Positions 6,268 to 15,493 of a stretch of 64,000 bases of DNA are shown here, one piece after another. Below the pieces are notes generated by a model, which was not told the origin of the DNA, made no database searches, and worked only from the letters and a program-made list of their open reading frames with translations. The translations under genes were made by a program, and so were the position numbers. The DNA is from Pseudalkalibacillus sp. SCS-8 (lineage in GTDB: Bacteria; Bacillota; Bacilli; Bacillales; Fictibacillaceae), in the NCBI RefSeq assembly GCF_040126055.1, contig NZ_CP143541.1, forward strand, positions 1,736,001 to 1,800,000. Direction: 5' to 3'. Every line of letters starts with the position of its first letter. The stretch's first letter is position 1.

Positions 6268-8979
6268 ATGAGCACAAACGATGTTTATAATGCAAAAAAG
6301 ACATTTGATGCGAACGGAAAGACGTATCATTATTATGACTTGAAAGCGCTTGACCAAGCGGGAGTCGGAAACACATCCCGTCTACCTTATTCTGTTAAGG
6401 TATTGTTAGAATCTGTTTTACGTCAATATGACGGTAGAGTAATTGACAAAGAACACATTGAAAACCTTGCGAAGTGGGGAACAAAGGACGTTAAAGACAT
6501 TGATGTACCTTTCAAACCTTCCCGTGTCATTCTACAAGACTTCACAGGTGTTCCAGCTGTTGTTGACCTGGCATCATTACGTAAGGCAATGGCGGATATG
6601 GGTGGGTCACCAGATCAGATCAACCCTGAAATTCCAGTTGATCTTGTCATCGACCACTCTGTACAAGTTGATAAGCACGGAACGGACGATGCGTTGAAAT
6701 TCAACATGAAACGTGAATTCGAACGTAACCTTGAGCGTTACAAATTCTTGCGTTGGGCACAAACGTCCTTCGACAACTACCGTGCTGTACCACCTGCAAC
6801 AGGTATCGTACACCAGGTAAACCTTGAATACTTAGCCTCTGTTGTTGGTGCTCACGAGGCAGATGGAGAAACAGTAGCATATCCGGATTCTCTAGTCGGT
6901 ACAGATTCCCATACGACAATGATCAACGGAATCGGTGTACTTGGCTGGGGTGTAGGTGGAATTGAAGCGGAAGCAGGAATGCTTGGCCAGCCATCTTACT
7001 TCCCGGTACCGGAAGTCATCGGTGTGAAATTGACTGGTGAAATGCCTGAAGGAACGACAGCAACAGACCTTGCATTGAAAGTGACGCAAGTTCTTCGTAA
7101 GAAAAACGTTGTCGGTAAGTTCGTCGAATTCTTCGGACCAGGCCTTGCAGATATGACGCTTGCTGACCGTGCGACGATTTCCAACATGGCGCCTGAGTAC
7201 GGTGCAACTTGCGGATTCTTCCCGGTTGACGATGAAACCTTGAACTACATGCGTTTGACTGGACGCTCTCCAGAACAAGTCGAGCTGGTTGAGAAGTATA
7301 CAAAAGCAAATGGAATGTTCTACACACCTGGAACAGCTGATCCAGAGTTCACAGATGTTGTTGAATTGAACCTTTCTGAGCTTGAGCCGAACCTATCTGG
7401 ACCGAAACGTCCGCAAGATTTGATTCCACTTTCTGAAATGAAAGATGCGTTCAACCGTGCATTGGTTGCACCAGCTGGAAACAGCGGATTCGGTTTAGAA
7501 AAAGACGAAATCAACAAGTCCGTTGAAATCAAGCACCCGAACGGTAAAGTTTCCAACATGAAGACTGGAGACCTAGCGATCGCTGCAATTACAAGTTGTA
7601 CGAACACGTCCAATCCTAGTGTTATGCTCGGAGCTGGACTCATCGCGAAAAAAGCGGTTGAGAAAGGCCTCGAAGTTCCTGAGTATGTGAAAACAAGCTT
7701 GGCGCCAGGATCCAAGGTTGTTACAGGTTACCTTGAAGAATCCGGTTTAATGCCTTACATGGAAAAGCTCGGATTCAACCTCGTTGGTTACGGCTGTACG
7801 ACATGTATCGGTAACTCCGGTCCATTGGCTGAAGAAATCGAAGAAGCAATTGCTGAAAGCGATCTTATCGTATCTTCTGTCCTATCTGGTAACCGTAACT
7901 TCGAAGGACGTATCCACCCGCTTGTAAAAGCGAACTACTTGGCTTCACCGCCACTTGTTGTCGCTTATGCTTTGGCTGGTTCCGTCAACTTCGATCTTCA
8001 AAAGGATTCATTCGGTAAAGATAAAGACGGAAATGACGTGTACTTCAAGGATCTATGGCCAACTACTGCTGAAATCAAGGAAGCGATGGATGACGCTGTT
8101 AAGCCTGAACTGTTCAAGAAAGAATATGAGCGCGTATTCGATGATAACGAAGAGTGGAACGATCTCGATACGACTGAAGAAGAGCTATATAGCTGGGATG
8201 ACGACTCTACGTACATCCAAAACCCACCATTCTTCCAAGGCTTGTCTAAAGAGCCTGGCAAGATTGAAAGTCTCAATAACATGCGCGTTGTAGGTAAGTT
8301 CGGTGACTCTGTCACAACGGACCACATCTCTCCGGCAGGGGCGATCGCAAAAGACAGCCCTGCAGGTAAATACTTGATGGATAACGGCGTCAAGCCTTCC
8401 GAATTCAACTCATACGGTTCTCGTCGTGGTAACCATGAAGTTATGATGCGTGGTACGTTTGCAAACATCCGTATCCGTAACCAAATCGCCCCTGGAACAG
8501 AGGGTGGATGGACGACTTACTGGCCGACAGAAGAAGTCATGTACATCTACGATGCTTGCATGAAGTATCAACAGGATGGTACTGGACTTGCCGTACTAGC
8601 TGGTAAGGATTACGGAATGGGAAGCTCCCGTGACTGGGCTGCGAAAGGTACAAACCTTCTTGGCATCAAGACAGTCATCGCGGAAAGCTTCGAGCGTATC
8701 CACAGAAGTAACCTTGTATTGATGGGTGTATTACCGCTTCAATTCAAGGATGGAGACAGTGCTGAATCACTTGGATTGACAGGAAAAGAAACATTCGATG
8801 TCGACATTGATGAGAATGTGAAGCCACGTCAATTGTTGAAAGTGACTGCAACAGATGAAGAAGGGAACAAGAAAGAATTTGAAGTTGTTGCTCGATTCGA
8901 CAGTGAAGTTGAAATCGACTACTACCGTCACGGTGGTATCCTTCAAATGGTTCTCCGTAACAAACTTCAAAACGCTTAA
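6268..8979 (+). CDS. citB: Aconitate hydratase (aconitase A)
   Basis: Aconitase interconverts citrate and isocitrate in the TCA cycle. The 903-residue length equals the AcnA/IRP1 type. The three [4Fe-4S] cluster cysteines are visible: Cys444 in SCTNTSNP and Cys510/Cys513 in [10 protein letters not shown]. Other conserved blocks are [23 protein letters not shown] and [16 protein letters not shown] of the C-terminal swivel domain. The ATG at 6268 follows AGGAGG. In B. subtilis the protein also binds RNA when the cluster is lost, and this long form could as well. The promoter carries a CcpC-type site. A strong terminator follows. Confidence 0.98.
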   Translation: MSTNDVYNAKKTFDANGKTYHYYDLKALDQAGVGNTSRLPYSVKVLLESVLRQYDGRVIDKEHIENLAKWGTKDVKDIDVPFKPSRVILQDFTGVPAVVDLASLRKAMADMGGSPDQINPEIPVDLVIDHSVQVDKHGTDDALKFNMKREFERNLERYKFLRWAQTSFDNYRAVPPATGIVHQVNLEYLASVVGAHEADGETVAYPDSLVGTDSHTTMINGIGVLGWGVGGIEAEAGMLGQPSYFPVPEVIGVKLTGEMPEGTTATDLALKVTQVLRKKNVVGKFVEFFGPGLADMTLADRATISNMAPEYGATCGFFPVDDETLNYMRLTGRSPEQVELVEKYTKANGMFYTPGTADPEFTDVVELNLSELEPNLSGPKRPQDLIPLSEMKDAFNRALVAPAGNSGFGLEKDEINKSVEIKHPNGKVSNMKTGDLAIAAITSCTNTSNPSVMLGAGLIAKKAVEKGLEVPEYVKTSLAPGSKVVTGYLEESGLMPYMEKLGFNLVGYGCTTCIGNSGPLAEEIEEAIAESDLIVSSVLSGNRNFEGRIHPLVKANYLASPPLVVAYALAGSVNFDLQKDSFGKDKDGNDVYFKDLWPTTAEIKEAMDDAVKPELFKKEYERVFDDNEEWNDLDTTEEELYSWDDDSTYIQNPPFFQGLSKEPGKIESLNNMRVVGKFGDSVTTDHISPAGAIAKDSPAGKYLMDNGVKPSEFNSYGSRRGNHEVMMRGTFANIRIRNQIAPGTEGGWTTYWPTEEVMYIYDACMKYQQDGTGLAVLAGKDYGMGSSRDWAAKGTNLLGIKTVIAESFERIHRSNLVLMGVLPLQFKDGDSAESLGLTGKETFDVDIDENVKPRQLLKVTATDEEGNKKEFEVVARFDSEVEIDYYRHGGILQMVLRNKLQNA

Positions 8980-8993
8980 ATGTCAACAAGACG

Positions 8994-9021
8994 AGCAGCT
9001 CCACAAAGGAGCTGCTTTTTT
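8994..9021 (+). terminator. Intrinsic terminator of citB
   Basis: AGCAGCTCC (8994-9002) pairs perfectly with GGAGCTGCT (9008-9016) around ACAAA, followed by a run of Ts. Confidence 0.9.
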
Positions 9022-9045
9022 CATACATAGAGGAGTGGAATTTCT

Positions 9046-9726
9046 GTGAAGAGAGTCACCTTAAGTCTCGTATTGTTCATTTTCGCGCTTGCTGGATGTG
9101 CCGGTCATGAAAGCCCCGATACCTATGAAGTAACGAAGGTCATCGATGGTGATACGTTCAAAGTGAATTATGAAGGAAAAGAAGAAACCATTCGTCTTCT
9201 GTTGATTGATACACCTGAAACGGTCCATCCAAGAAAGCCTGAACAGCCTTTTGGAAAAGAAGCAAGTGATTTTATGAAAGATAAGTTATCCGGAGAATAT
9301 GTACGTTTGGAATTGGATGTATCGGAGCGTGATAAGTATGGTCGGATTCTTGCATATGCATATGATGCAGAAGGTGAAATGCTGAATGAACAATTACTTC
9401 GTAAGGGATTAGCTCGTGTCCCATATATCTTTCCGCCAAACACGAAGTATGTTGATCGGTTCCAGGAAATCCAGAGAGAAGCTCAAAAGAAAAAAGTTGG
9501 AATATGGAGTATAGAGGATTATGTAACTGACGAAGGATTTCAGACCACTGAAAACACTAATGAAAACGATCCATCACAGTGTAAAATCAAAGGAAATATC
9601 AACTCAAGCGGAGAGAAGATCTATCACCTCCCAGGTGGTTCATCGTACGAGGTAACAAAGCCTGAACAAATCTTCTGTACGATTGAGGAAGCGAAAGATG
9701 CTGGCTTCCGACCTGTAAAAAGGTGA
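9046..9726 (+). CDS. Thermonuclease-family lipoprotein (SNase domain)
   Basis: This 226-residue protein starts with a lipoprotein signal ending in LAGC (Cys18), so it should be anchored outside the membrane. The staphylococcal nuclease fold follows (about residues 27-160), with catalytic-type residues in IRLLLIDTPE (Arg, Asp, Glu) and the second Arg in ERDKYGRILAY. The C-terminal 45 residues (CKIKGNINSSGEKIYHLPGG...) form a small Cys-bearing module often attached to such nucleases in Bacillaceae. The start is a GTG at 9046 behind AGAGGAG. It likely degrades extracellular nucleic acids for nutrient recovery; that role is inferred. Confidence 0.9.
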   Translation: MKRVTLSLVLFIFALAGCAGHESPDTYEVTKVIDGDTFKVNYEGKEETIRLLLIDTPETVHPRKPEQPFGKEASDFMKDKLSGEYVRLELDVSERDKYGRILAYAYDAEGEMLNEQLLRKGLARVPYIFPPNTKYVDRFQEIQREAQKKKVGIWSIEDYVTDEGFQTTENTNENDPSQCKIKGNINSSGEKIYHLPGGSSYEVTKPEQIFCTIEEAKDAGFRPVKR

Positions 9727-9809
9727 TTCACAAGTCCCGGTAACCCTGAATTTTCGCACATCCTATAAACTTTCAGATAATTTGAATAAAAAGATTTGGA
9801 ACTGGGAAG

Positions 9810-9828
9810 AATGATCATAGAGATCATT
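9810..9828. promoter_or_regulatory. 19-bp perfect inverted repeat before the fbpB-like gene
   Basis: AATGATC-ATAGA-GATCATT is a perfect dyad 18 bases before the start codon. FbpB genes are Fur-controlled in B. subtilis. The site shares the ATGAT...ATCAT skeleton of Fur boxes but does not match the 7-1-7 consensus well, so the regulator is uncertain. Confidence 0.35.
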
Positions 9829-9845
9829 GTGCGAGGAGGGTACAT

Positions 9846-9974
9846 ATGCGTAAGGGCAATAAACGATCATTCAAAGAACTCGTTCTGGAGAATAAGCGCG
9901 AGCTGCTGAAAGATCAAGAAGCTATGGAACAGATTGAAATCAGATTAGAAAATCGGCATATGAAGAACAATTGA
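9846..9974 (+). CDS. FbpB-like small basic protein
   Basis: The 42-residue product (MRKGNKRSFKELVLENKREL...) matches the Fur-regulated basic protein B family: a conserved FKELVxENKRELLKDxEAxExIExRLExR helix with a basic N-terminus. In B. subtilis FbpB works with the small RNA FsrA to spare iron, with succinate dehydrogenase and aconitase among the targets. Its location near citB is suggestive but may be chance, and paralogues without iron control exist. GGAGGG precedes the ATG by 5 bases. A terminator begins at the stop codon. Confidence 0.75.
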   Translation: MRKGNKRSFKELVLENKRELLKDQEAMEQIEIRLENRHMKNN

Positions 9975-10002
9975 AAACAGGAAAACCTGTTTTCTTTTTT
10001 TT
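9974..10002 (+). terminator. Intrinsic terminator of the fbpB-like gene
   Basis: AAAACAGG (9974-9981) and CCTGTTTT (9986-9993) form an 8-bp stem around AAAA, followed by a T-rich run. Confidence 0.85.
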
Positions 10003-10063
10003 CGCAGATTAACGTAAGCCCTCAAGGAAAATGGGAAGCCTATGTAGGAAGGGAGCTGATGAA

Positions 10064-10204
10064 ATGAGTAATCCGAAACGTCACCCGAAGGATTTCGTAC
10101 CCAACCACATCGGCACGCAACAAAAGGCTGCTGGTGGAAACAAAGGGAAACAGATGAGCAATAAATCCGATGAACAACCGGATTATGTCCCTCCAAAGGG
10201 TTAA
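10064..10204 (+). CDS. sspN: Small acid-soluble spore protein N
   Basis: The 46-residue product begins [20 protein letters not shown] and contains [10 protein letters not shown], both diagnostic of the SspN family of spore-core proteins. The ATG at 10064 follows AAGGGAG. In B. subtilis sspN is near citB and is followed by tlp; here tlp is missing and a terminator follows. Confidence 0.92.
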   Translation: MSNPKRHPKDFVPNHIGTQQKAAGGNKGKQMSNKSDEQPDYVPPKG

Positions 10205-10211
10205 GTGAAGA

Positions 10212-10240
10212 GTATGTGGCTTTTACGCTACATGCTTTTT
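10212..10240 (+). terminator. Intrinsic terminator of sspN
   Basis: A 9-bp stem, GTATGTGGC (10212-10220) with GCTACATGC (10227-10235) including two G-U pairs, is followed by TTTTT. Confidence 0.8.
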
Positions 10241-10367
10241 CATTTTCATGGATCCTGATTAGTCCAAGGATCTGGATAAAACAGGGTAAAAAAGATGGTC
10301 AAAAGCCCTCTTGAAATACGGTTAACATTCGAACCCTATGGATGTACGACGGGGAGGAATGGAAGAA

Positions 10368-10877
10368 ATGACAGTTCAAGCAATGATTCAACCACTTGAA
10401 GTGACAAACAGAGATAAAAACGATCCATTCTATCGAAAGCTCGAAATTCATATGCAGCGTCTCGGGCATCTCATTCCGTTCAAGGAACAATTGAACTGGG
10501 ATCATCCGATTACGAGCATTGAGCTTGGGGATCTAGAAACATTGAAGAATTTTAAGAAAAAGACAGCCAAAAATGATGGTGTACTGCTTTTATATGCGAA
10601 ATTGACAAAAGGAACGATATATCAACATATTATCCTACATCCGAACAGTACCGGAATCTATTTACCTTTCCGGTTTGAGGATCCTTTTTACATGACGATT
10701 GGAAGTAAGAAAATATGGATCGGCTCATCCGTCCGTTTGCTTGAAGAGCTCGGGTGGTTGGAGTTGACGATGGCTGAAGAAGAAGATCAATCAATCGTCT
10801 CCTTCTGGAAAAACATGAAAGAAGCGTGTGAAACTTCAGTTGAGCATACGACACCGTTCATGCTTCAAACCTCATAA
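10368..10877 (+). CDS. Hypothetical protein, soluble
   Basis: I do not recognise this 169-residue protein. It has no signal peptide or membrane helix. A mixed alpha/beta pattern is visible, with segments GVLLLYAKLTKGTIYQHIILHPNSTGIYLPF and KIWIGSSVRLLEELGWLEL; an Asp/Glu-rich stretch lies near residue 140. The ATG at 10368 lies 9 bases after GGGGAGG, better spaced than in-frame ATGs at 10359 and 10338. It stands alone between sspN and an AAA+ gene, with its own terminator, in a neighbourhood of sporulation genes. Confidence 0.7.
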   Translation: MTVQAMIQPLEVTNRDKNDPFYRKLEIHMQRLGHLIPFKEQLNWDHPITSIELGDLETLKNFKKKTAKNDGVLLLYAKLTKGTIYQHIILHPNSTGIYLPFRFEDPFYMTIGSKKIWIGSSVRLLEELGWLELTMAEEEDQSIVSFWKNMKEACETSVEHTTPFMLQTS

Positions 10878-10890
10878 TAGACATCCTTGA

Positions 10891-10925
10891 ACAGACTGAT
10901 CCGATTCGGGTCAGTCTGTTGTATT
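10891..10925 (+). terminator. Hairpin terminator of the hypothetical gene
   Basis: ACAGACTGA (10891-10899) pairs perfectly with TCAGTCTGT (10911-10919), followed by TGTATTTTC, a weak T-run. Confidence 0.7.
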
Positions 10926-11006
10926 TTCAGGAAGCCTAAGTACGGAAGGAAGGGGAGTGAATGTGATATAATGGGACCGATTGGGAATTGCAGGTGGTGA
11001 ACAAAC

Positions 11007-13340
11007 ATGAAGAATGCACATCGAGACCGAAAGAATAAAATAACGGACTGGATCGATGCTCTAAACAAGAAGGACGTTTATCCTCCGAATGTAGAGATCG
11101 ATCTATTAAAACAGCTTCAATACGTGGAACAAGCGTTTTCTGCGGAAGAAGCTTATGAATTAATCGGAAAATTGAACGCCATGATCGTCAAGGTGAGAGT
11201 GGATCGAAGGCATGAGATCGATGATGCCATAAAGCATCGGGTTGAAATCGCATTGTCGCATGCCCGACAGGACACACTTGTGAATGATGTCGTTTACTCG
11301 GTTTATACCATGAAACTGAGACGATGGTTTGAAAAGATGGAATTACCTGTTATAAGAGAAACGGATAACGTGCCTGCTAAGCGTAAGGCTGCAGAGGACC
11401 TTATTCAAACGGCAAACACTGTCCTTGAAAACGAAGAGGAAATAGTGGCTCTCGCCAATCAAGCCCTCGTTTCAGCAAAGGTGATTGGTGATGTCGACCG
11501 TATGGATTGGATGAATTCGAGATATGGAGAGATTGAACACGTATTCCATGTTTTCCGTCGTCTTCGTGAGGTGACAGAGGAATACAGGTCCTCGTTATCC
11601 GGATCCTTCCATCCATCTGCCCTTCAGACAGAAATGAAGGAAAGAATCACAGAGATCCGCTCGATTCAAAGTGAATGGATGAATGAGGAACAAGAACAAA
11701 AGCAAGGTAGCACTGCTTTAATGCAGTTGAACGAAATGATCGGTATGGAAGAAGTGAAAGAACGGGTCCATAAGCTATACCAATTCTTGCAATTCCAAAA
11801 GCATCGGCAGCAACATGGCTATCAAATGAAGGATGAATTGAGTCTGAATATGGTTCTGACAGGACATCCAGGCACAGGTAAAACGACGATTGCGAGGTTG
11901 TTGGCAGCATTGTATCATGATCTCGGAATCCTTCCGAACAGTAAGGTGACTGAAGTTGATCGTTCACAGCTTGTGGGTGGATATGTCGGTCAAACAGAAG
12001 AAAATACGATGAAAGTGATTCAACAGGCTGTTGGAGGTGTCCTGTTCATTGATGAGGCATACACCTTGAAACGAGAAGGTTCATCAGGTAATGACTATGG
12101 GCAAACCGCTATTGATACATTGGTTTCAGCGATGACGAGCAGTGAGTATGCAGGAAAATTTGCTGTAATCCTCGCGGGATACCCGGAAGAAATGAGACAG
12201 TTTCTTCAAATGAATCCAGGACTGCAAAGTCGCTTTCCAGAAAGCAATCATATTTACCTTCCACAATACTCGAATGAAGAATTGCTTCAGATTGCTGAGA
12301 AGGTGGCATTTGAAAATGATTACACCTTCACAGAGGATGCACTTCTACGGTTAGAGGAAAAAATTGATTATGCCCGTGTGGATGATTCGTTCGGTAATGC
12401 CAGGACAGTACGGAACTTGGTTCTGGATGTCATCTTCCAAAAAGGGGCGAACATTGAAACGGTAGAGGATGCAACGACTGAGGATTTCACGACGATTGCA
12501 AAAGAGGATGTGAAATTACAGGAGCCTACCTTTGATGAAGATCCGGATGAGCAGCTGAAGCAGCTTGTAGGGATGGACAAAATAAAAAATGAAATGGAAT
12601 CTCTAAGCGCATTTATTGAGGTCCAGCAATTACGTCGTGACAAGGGATTACCTACCGTACCCATCCAGCTCCATTCTGTATTTGTTGGAAATCCGGGTAC
12701 AGGGAAAACGACGGTAGCATCAATTTATGCGAATTTGCTTAAGAAAAAGGGCTTCTTGAAACGTGGTCACTTGATTGTGGTTGGAAGATCGGATCTTGTT
12801 GCTGGCTATACGGGACAAACTGCAATCAAAACGAGGAAAAAGGTACGGGAGGCGCTTGGAGGCGTTCTTTTCATTGATGAAGCGTATGCTTTGTATAATC
12901 GTCAAGGTGCGGATTTCGGCAAGGAAGCGATTAATACCTTAGTGGAAGAGATGACCAAGCATAACGAAAACCTCGTCGTTATCCTTGCGGGCTATCCGGA
13001 AGAGACGAAACAGCTCCTAAATAGTAACCCAGGGCTTTCTTCGAGATTCAAGAAATTTTTCCATTTTGAGGATTATTCAGTAGCTGAGCTGATTGAAATC
13101 ATGAAGAGGCATTCTCAGAAGTACGGTTATGTATGGGGGGAAGATACGGTTTCTTATTTGGAGGAATCGCTCACTGATATCCACATTGACGGAAATGGAC
13201 GCTTCGCAACCGATTTGATCGATTTGACGATCCAGCTCCAAGCGCAACGGGTGATGCATGAAGCATTGACTCCAGATGAACAATCTTTGAACCGCTTGGA
13301 GAAAAAAGACTTCAAACAAGCGATACAATTGATGGAATAA
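11007..13340 (+). CDS. Double AAA+ ATPase of SpoVK/CbbX type
   Basis: The product is 777 residues long: an N-terminal helical region (about 1-240) followed by two CbbX-like AAA+ modules. The first has Walker A GHPGTGKTT near residue 286 and Walker B VLFIDEAY; the second has GNPGTGKTT near residue 561 and again VLFIDEAY. Each contains the pore-type GGYVGQT or AGYTGQT segment. B. subtilis SpoVK, needed for spore maturation, has one such module in about 320 residues, so this is a duplicated relative. Proteins of this sort remodel other proteins. The ATG follows AGGTGG. The neighbouring spore genes support but do not prove a sporulation role. Confidence 0.85.
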   Translation: MKNAHRDRKNKITDWIDALNKKDVYPPNVEIDLLKQLQYVEQAFSAEEAYELIGKLNAMIVKVRVDRRHEIDDAIKHRVEIALSHARQDTLVNDVVYSVYTMKLRRWFEKMELPVIRETDNVPAKRKAAEDLIQTANTVLENEEEIVALANQALVSAKVIGDVDRMDWMNSRYGEIEHVFHVFRRLREVTEEYRSSLSGSFHPSALQTEMKERITEIRSIQSEWMNEEQEQKQGSTALMQLNEMIGMEEVKERVHKLYQFLQFQKHRQQHGYQMKDELSLNMVLTGHPGTGKTTIARLLAALYHDLGILPNSKVTEVDRSQLVGGYVGQTEENTMKVIQQAVGGVLFIDEAYTLKREGSSGNDYGQTAIDTLVSAMTSSEYAGKFAVILAGYPEEMRQFLQMNPGLQSRFPESNHIYLPQYSNEELLQIAEKVAFENDYTFTEDALLRLEEKIDYARVDDSFGNARTVRNLVLDVIFQKGANIETVEDATTEDFTTIAKEDVKLQEPTFDEDPDEQLKQLVGMDKIKNEMESLSAFIEVQQLRRDKGLPTVPIQLHSVFVGNPGTGKTTVASIYANLLKKKGFLKRGHLIVVGRSDLVAGYTGQTAIKTRKKVREALGGVLFIDEAYALYNRQGADFGKEAINTLVEEMTKHNENLVVILAGYPEETKQLLNSNPGLSSRFKKFFHFEDYSVAELIEIMKRHSQKYGYVWGEDTVSYLEESLTDIHIDGNGRFATDLIDLTIQLQAQRVMHEALTPDEQSLNRLEKKDFKQAIQLME

Positions 13341-13351
13341 GGAATGATTTC

Positions 13352-13783
13352 ATGACAGTAACAAACACTGAAATAGAAGTAAGGTATGCAGAGACAGATC
13401 AGATGGGTGTTGTGCATCATGCAACGTACCTCGTCTGGTTTGAAGTAGGTCGCACCCAATTCATAAAAGACCTGGGGTTCAGTTATGCACAGATGGAGGA
13501 AGACGGTGTCCTCGCACCCGTCACTGACATTTCCATTTCGTATAAAAAACCTTTCCGATATGGGGAGACCGCTCGGATAAAAACATGGTTGGAAGAATAT
13601 TCAGGCGTAAGGGCGATCTATGGGTATGCCATCTATAATGAGAGCGATGAGCTCTGCATTACTGGGTATTCCACACACGTCCTGGTTGATAAAGATTCGT
13701 TCAAACCACTTATCATGAAGAAGGTGCTCCCAGAGTGGCATAAGGCTTATACGAAGGCAGTGAAAGGGAAATCGAAGGGATAA
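13352..13783 (+). CDS. yneP: Acyl-CoA thioesterase, YbgC/YneP type (hotdog fold)
   Basis: This 143-residue protein is a single 4-hydroxybenzoyl-CoA-thioesterase-like hotdog domain. The signature VRYAETDQMGVVHHATYLVWFE contains the catalytic Asp of the family, and SISYKKPFRYGE is the second conserved strand. It should hydrolyse acyl-CoA thioesters in the cytoplasm; the exact substrate is unknown. It lies 11 bases after the AAA+ gene and 7 before yneQ. The order yneP-yneQ-yneR matches B. subtilis. Confidence 0.9.
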   Translation: MTVTNTEIEVRYAETDQMGVVHHATYLVWFEVGRTQFIKDLGFSYAQMEEDGVLAPVTDISISYKKPFRYGETARIKTWLEEYSGVRAIYGYAIYNESDELCITGYSTHVLVDKDSFKPLIMKKVLPEWHKAYTKAVKGKSKG

Positions 13784-13790
13784 GGACCAT

Positions 13791-14111
13791 ATGGCATTTG
13801 GGATCAGGCGTACAGAATTGGAAGCATGGAAACGAAAGGCTGAACAGAATGAAATCGCTTTTCTGACTCATTATTGGATTGATCCAAGATTCCCCGAATA
13901 TGAAACAGTGACGAAGGTTGGGTGCAACGATCTTGATAAATTGATTGAATGGGGAAAATCACATGGCTTGAGGAAGGAATGGATCGATCACCATTCCGGT
14001 TATCCCCATTACGACCTTCTCGGTGAACGGCAATTGGCGATTTTACGAGCTGAAGGACAGTTTGAACAGATCCAACGGTTCAATTTGGATAAAAGAGTAG
14101 GAAACGAATAA
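13791..14111 (+). CDS. yneQ: YneQ-like conserved protein
   Basis: The 106-residue soluble protein has no known catalytic motif. Conserved-looking segments are THYWIDPRFPEYETVTKVG and KEWIDHHSGYPHYDLLGERQ, rich in aromatic residues and His. I identify it as YneQ mainly by its place between yneP and yneR as in B. subtilis, so the name rests on synteny. It starts 7 bases after the yneP stop and probably shares its transcript. A terminator follows. Confidence 0.7.
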   Translation: MAFGIRRTELEAWKRKAEQNEIAFLTHYWIDPRFPEYETVTKVGCNDLDKLIEWGKSHGLRKEWIDHHSGYPHYDLLGERQLAILRAEGQFEQIQRFNLDKRVGNE

Positions 14112-14113
14112 AA

Positions 14114-14145
14114 AAAACACAGGATTTCACCCTGTGTTTTTAACA
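14114..14145. terminator. Bidirectional terminator between yneQ and yneR
   Basis: AAAACACAGG (14114-14123) pairs perfectly with CCTGTGTTTT (14131-14140). Flanking A and T runs serve the converging genes on both strands. Confidence 0.85.
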
Positions 14146-14448
14146 TCAATCATGATCTTGTCCAGAATACTCGAAAGAGATTTCATCATATTTACGGCTG
14201 TATTTGATTTTAAGGTCATGATCATCAAAATACCAGATGTCCTTTTCTTCAATGAAGAACGTGATCCCATCAGATTCAAACGTCTTTGCTGGTTCAAATG
14301 GGGACTCTTTTGAAATACCGAGTGAATATCCAGATTGGACGGTACTACACCCTCCGACCCGTGCGAAGAATCTGACATGATCGCCCTCTGATAGATCGAG
14401 TTCATTGATGAACCATTGCACTGCTGGTTTCGTTATCGAGAATTCCAT
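14146..14448 (-). CDS. yneR: HesB/IscA-like protein YneR
   Basis: The 100-residue protein belongs to the YneR branch of the HesB/IscA fold. The central VGGCSTVQSGYSLGI holds the single conserved Cys of this branch; the C-terminal Cys pair (CxC) found in true A-type iron-sulfur carriers is absent. A direct iron-sulfur role is therefore doubtful. The C-terminus is acidic and ends in EYSGQDHD. Synteny with yneP and yneQ supports the name. Confidence 0.85.
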   Translation of the reverse strand: MEFSITKPAVQWFINELDLSEGDHVRFFARVGGCSTVQSGYSLGISKESPFEPAKTFESDGITFFIEEKDIWYFDDHDLKIKYSRKYDEISFEYSGQDHD

Positions 14449-14602
14449 AACCGATCCTCCTATTCTCTATTGCGGACTTACTCATAGAACATATAAGTTG
14501 AATTCAATGTATCAACACGTACTTAGGATTGCAACTCATATGCAAGTGTGGGCCTATTTTATATTACAATAGTGGTAGATTGACCTAGATTGAGGGGATA
14601 TA

Positions 14603-15484
14603 ATGAAAAAATACAAGTGGATATACCTGATCCTCATCCCACTAATCGTTATGATTGGTTTTCTTCTTACGACGAATCAAATTCAGGACCAGCCTGAGTC
14701 TGACCCGGTTATCGGACCGATTGTCACTGAACCCTCCAACGATGAAGAAGAAAAAACCAAAGATGACGAAAAGCAGAATGACGAAGGTGAAAAGAAGGGT
14801 AAGAAAGATGATAAGAGTGAGGAAGTAACGGAGGCGGTCATTGAGGATATCCATATCGTCGGATTAGGGGATTCCTTGACGAAAGGTTCTGGTGATAAAA
14901 CGAAAGGTGGTTATATCCACCCCGTTTCACAATACATTCAAGAGAATTCAGAAGACCCTGTCAGCATGAAGAATTTCGGCATCCACGGTCTGCCTAGCGA
15001 AAAGCTGGTCAAAAAAGTCGATAAAGAAAATGTCCAGGAGCACATCAAAAGTGCGGATCATGTCTTCATCACGATCGGTGGTAATGACATCCTGAACATT
15101 ATTGAATACAATTTCTTCAGTTTGAATATGGACTTGTTTGAAACAGGGAAGGAGCGGTATCGGAAGAACCTGTTCGTTATTGTTCAGACGATCAGGACAT
15201 TGAATCCCGATGCAAATATTTACTTGATCGGGTTATTCAATCCTTTCCATAACTTCTTCCAGGATATAAAGGAGATCGATGGGGTGATTGGAGAATGGAA
15301 CGATACGGCCGAAATGGTTGCAGAAATTAACGAAAAGACGTATTACATCCCGATCGACGACCTTTTCACCGATGAGGATAGCGACGCGCTCTTCTCCAAT
15401 GATAAATTGCACCCGAACCAAAAAGGGTACAGTAAAATGGCGAACCGTATCCAGGATTATGTACAATTGCCAGAGGAGGACTGA
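14603..15484 (+). CDS. SGNH/GDSL-type esterase or lipase, membrane-anchored or exported
   Basis: The 293-residue protein has an N-terminal hydrophobic segment (about residues 4-23) without a clear lipobox, then a charged, low-complexity Lys/Glu/Asp linker (about 40-75), then an SGNH hydrolase domain. Block I is VGLGDSLTKGSG with the nucleophile Ser, block III is ITIGGNDIL with the Asn, and block V is DKLHPNQKGY with the catalytic Asp and His. It resembles the YpmR group of Bacillus. It probably acts outside the membrane on ester-linked acyl groups; the substrate is unknown. The ATG at 14603 lies behind GAGGGG. Confidence 0.85.
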   Translation: MKKYKWIYLILIPLIVMIGFLLTTNQIQDQPESDPVIGPIVTEPSNDEEEKTKDDEKQNDEGEKKGKKDDKSEEVTEAVIEDIHIVGLGDSLTKGSGDKTKGGYIHPVSQYIQENSEDPVSMKNFGIHGLPSEKLVKKVDKENVQEHIKSADHVFITIGGNDILNIIEYNFFSLNMDLFETGKERYRKNLFVIVQTIRTLNPDANIYLIGLFNPFHNFFQDIKEIDGVIGEWNDTAEMVAEINEKTYYIPIDDLFTDEDSDALFSNDKLHPNQKGYSKMANRIQDYVQLPEED

Positions 15485-15493
15485 TCCTCCTCT
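15472..15493. terminator. Shared hairpin at the esterase/antiporter junction
   Basis: AGAGGAGGA (15472-15480) pairs with TCCTCCTCT (15485-15493) around CTGA. It overlaps the esterase stop codon and abuts the antiporter stop. T-runs are very short, so termination may be weak. Confidence 0.55.

Noticed and set aside
7320..7715. Antisense ORF of 131 codons inside aconitase
   Set aside because: The aconitase frame is certain over this stretch; the antisense frame has no start signals and is a codon-bias shadow.
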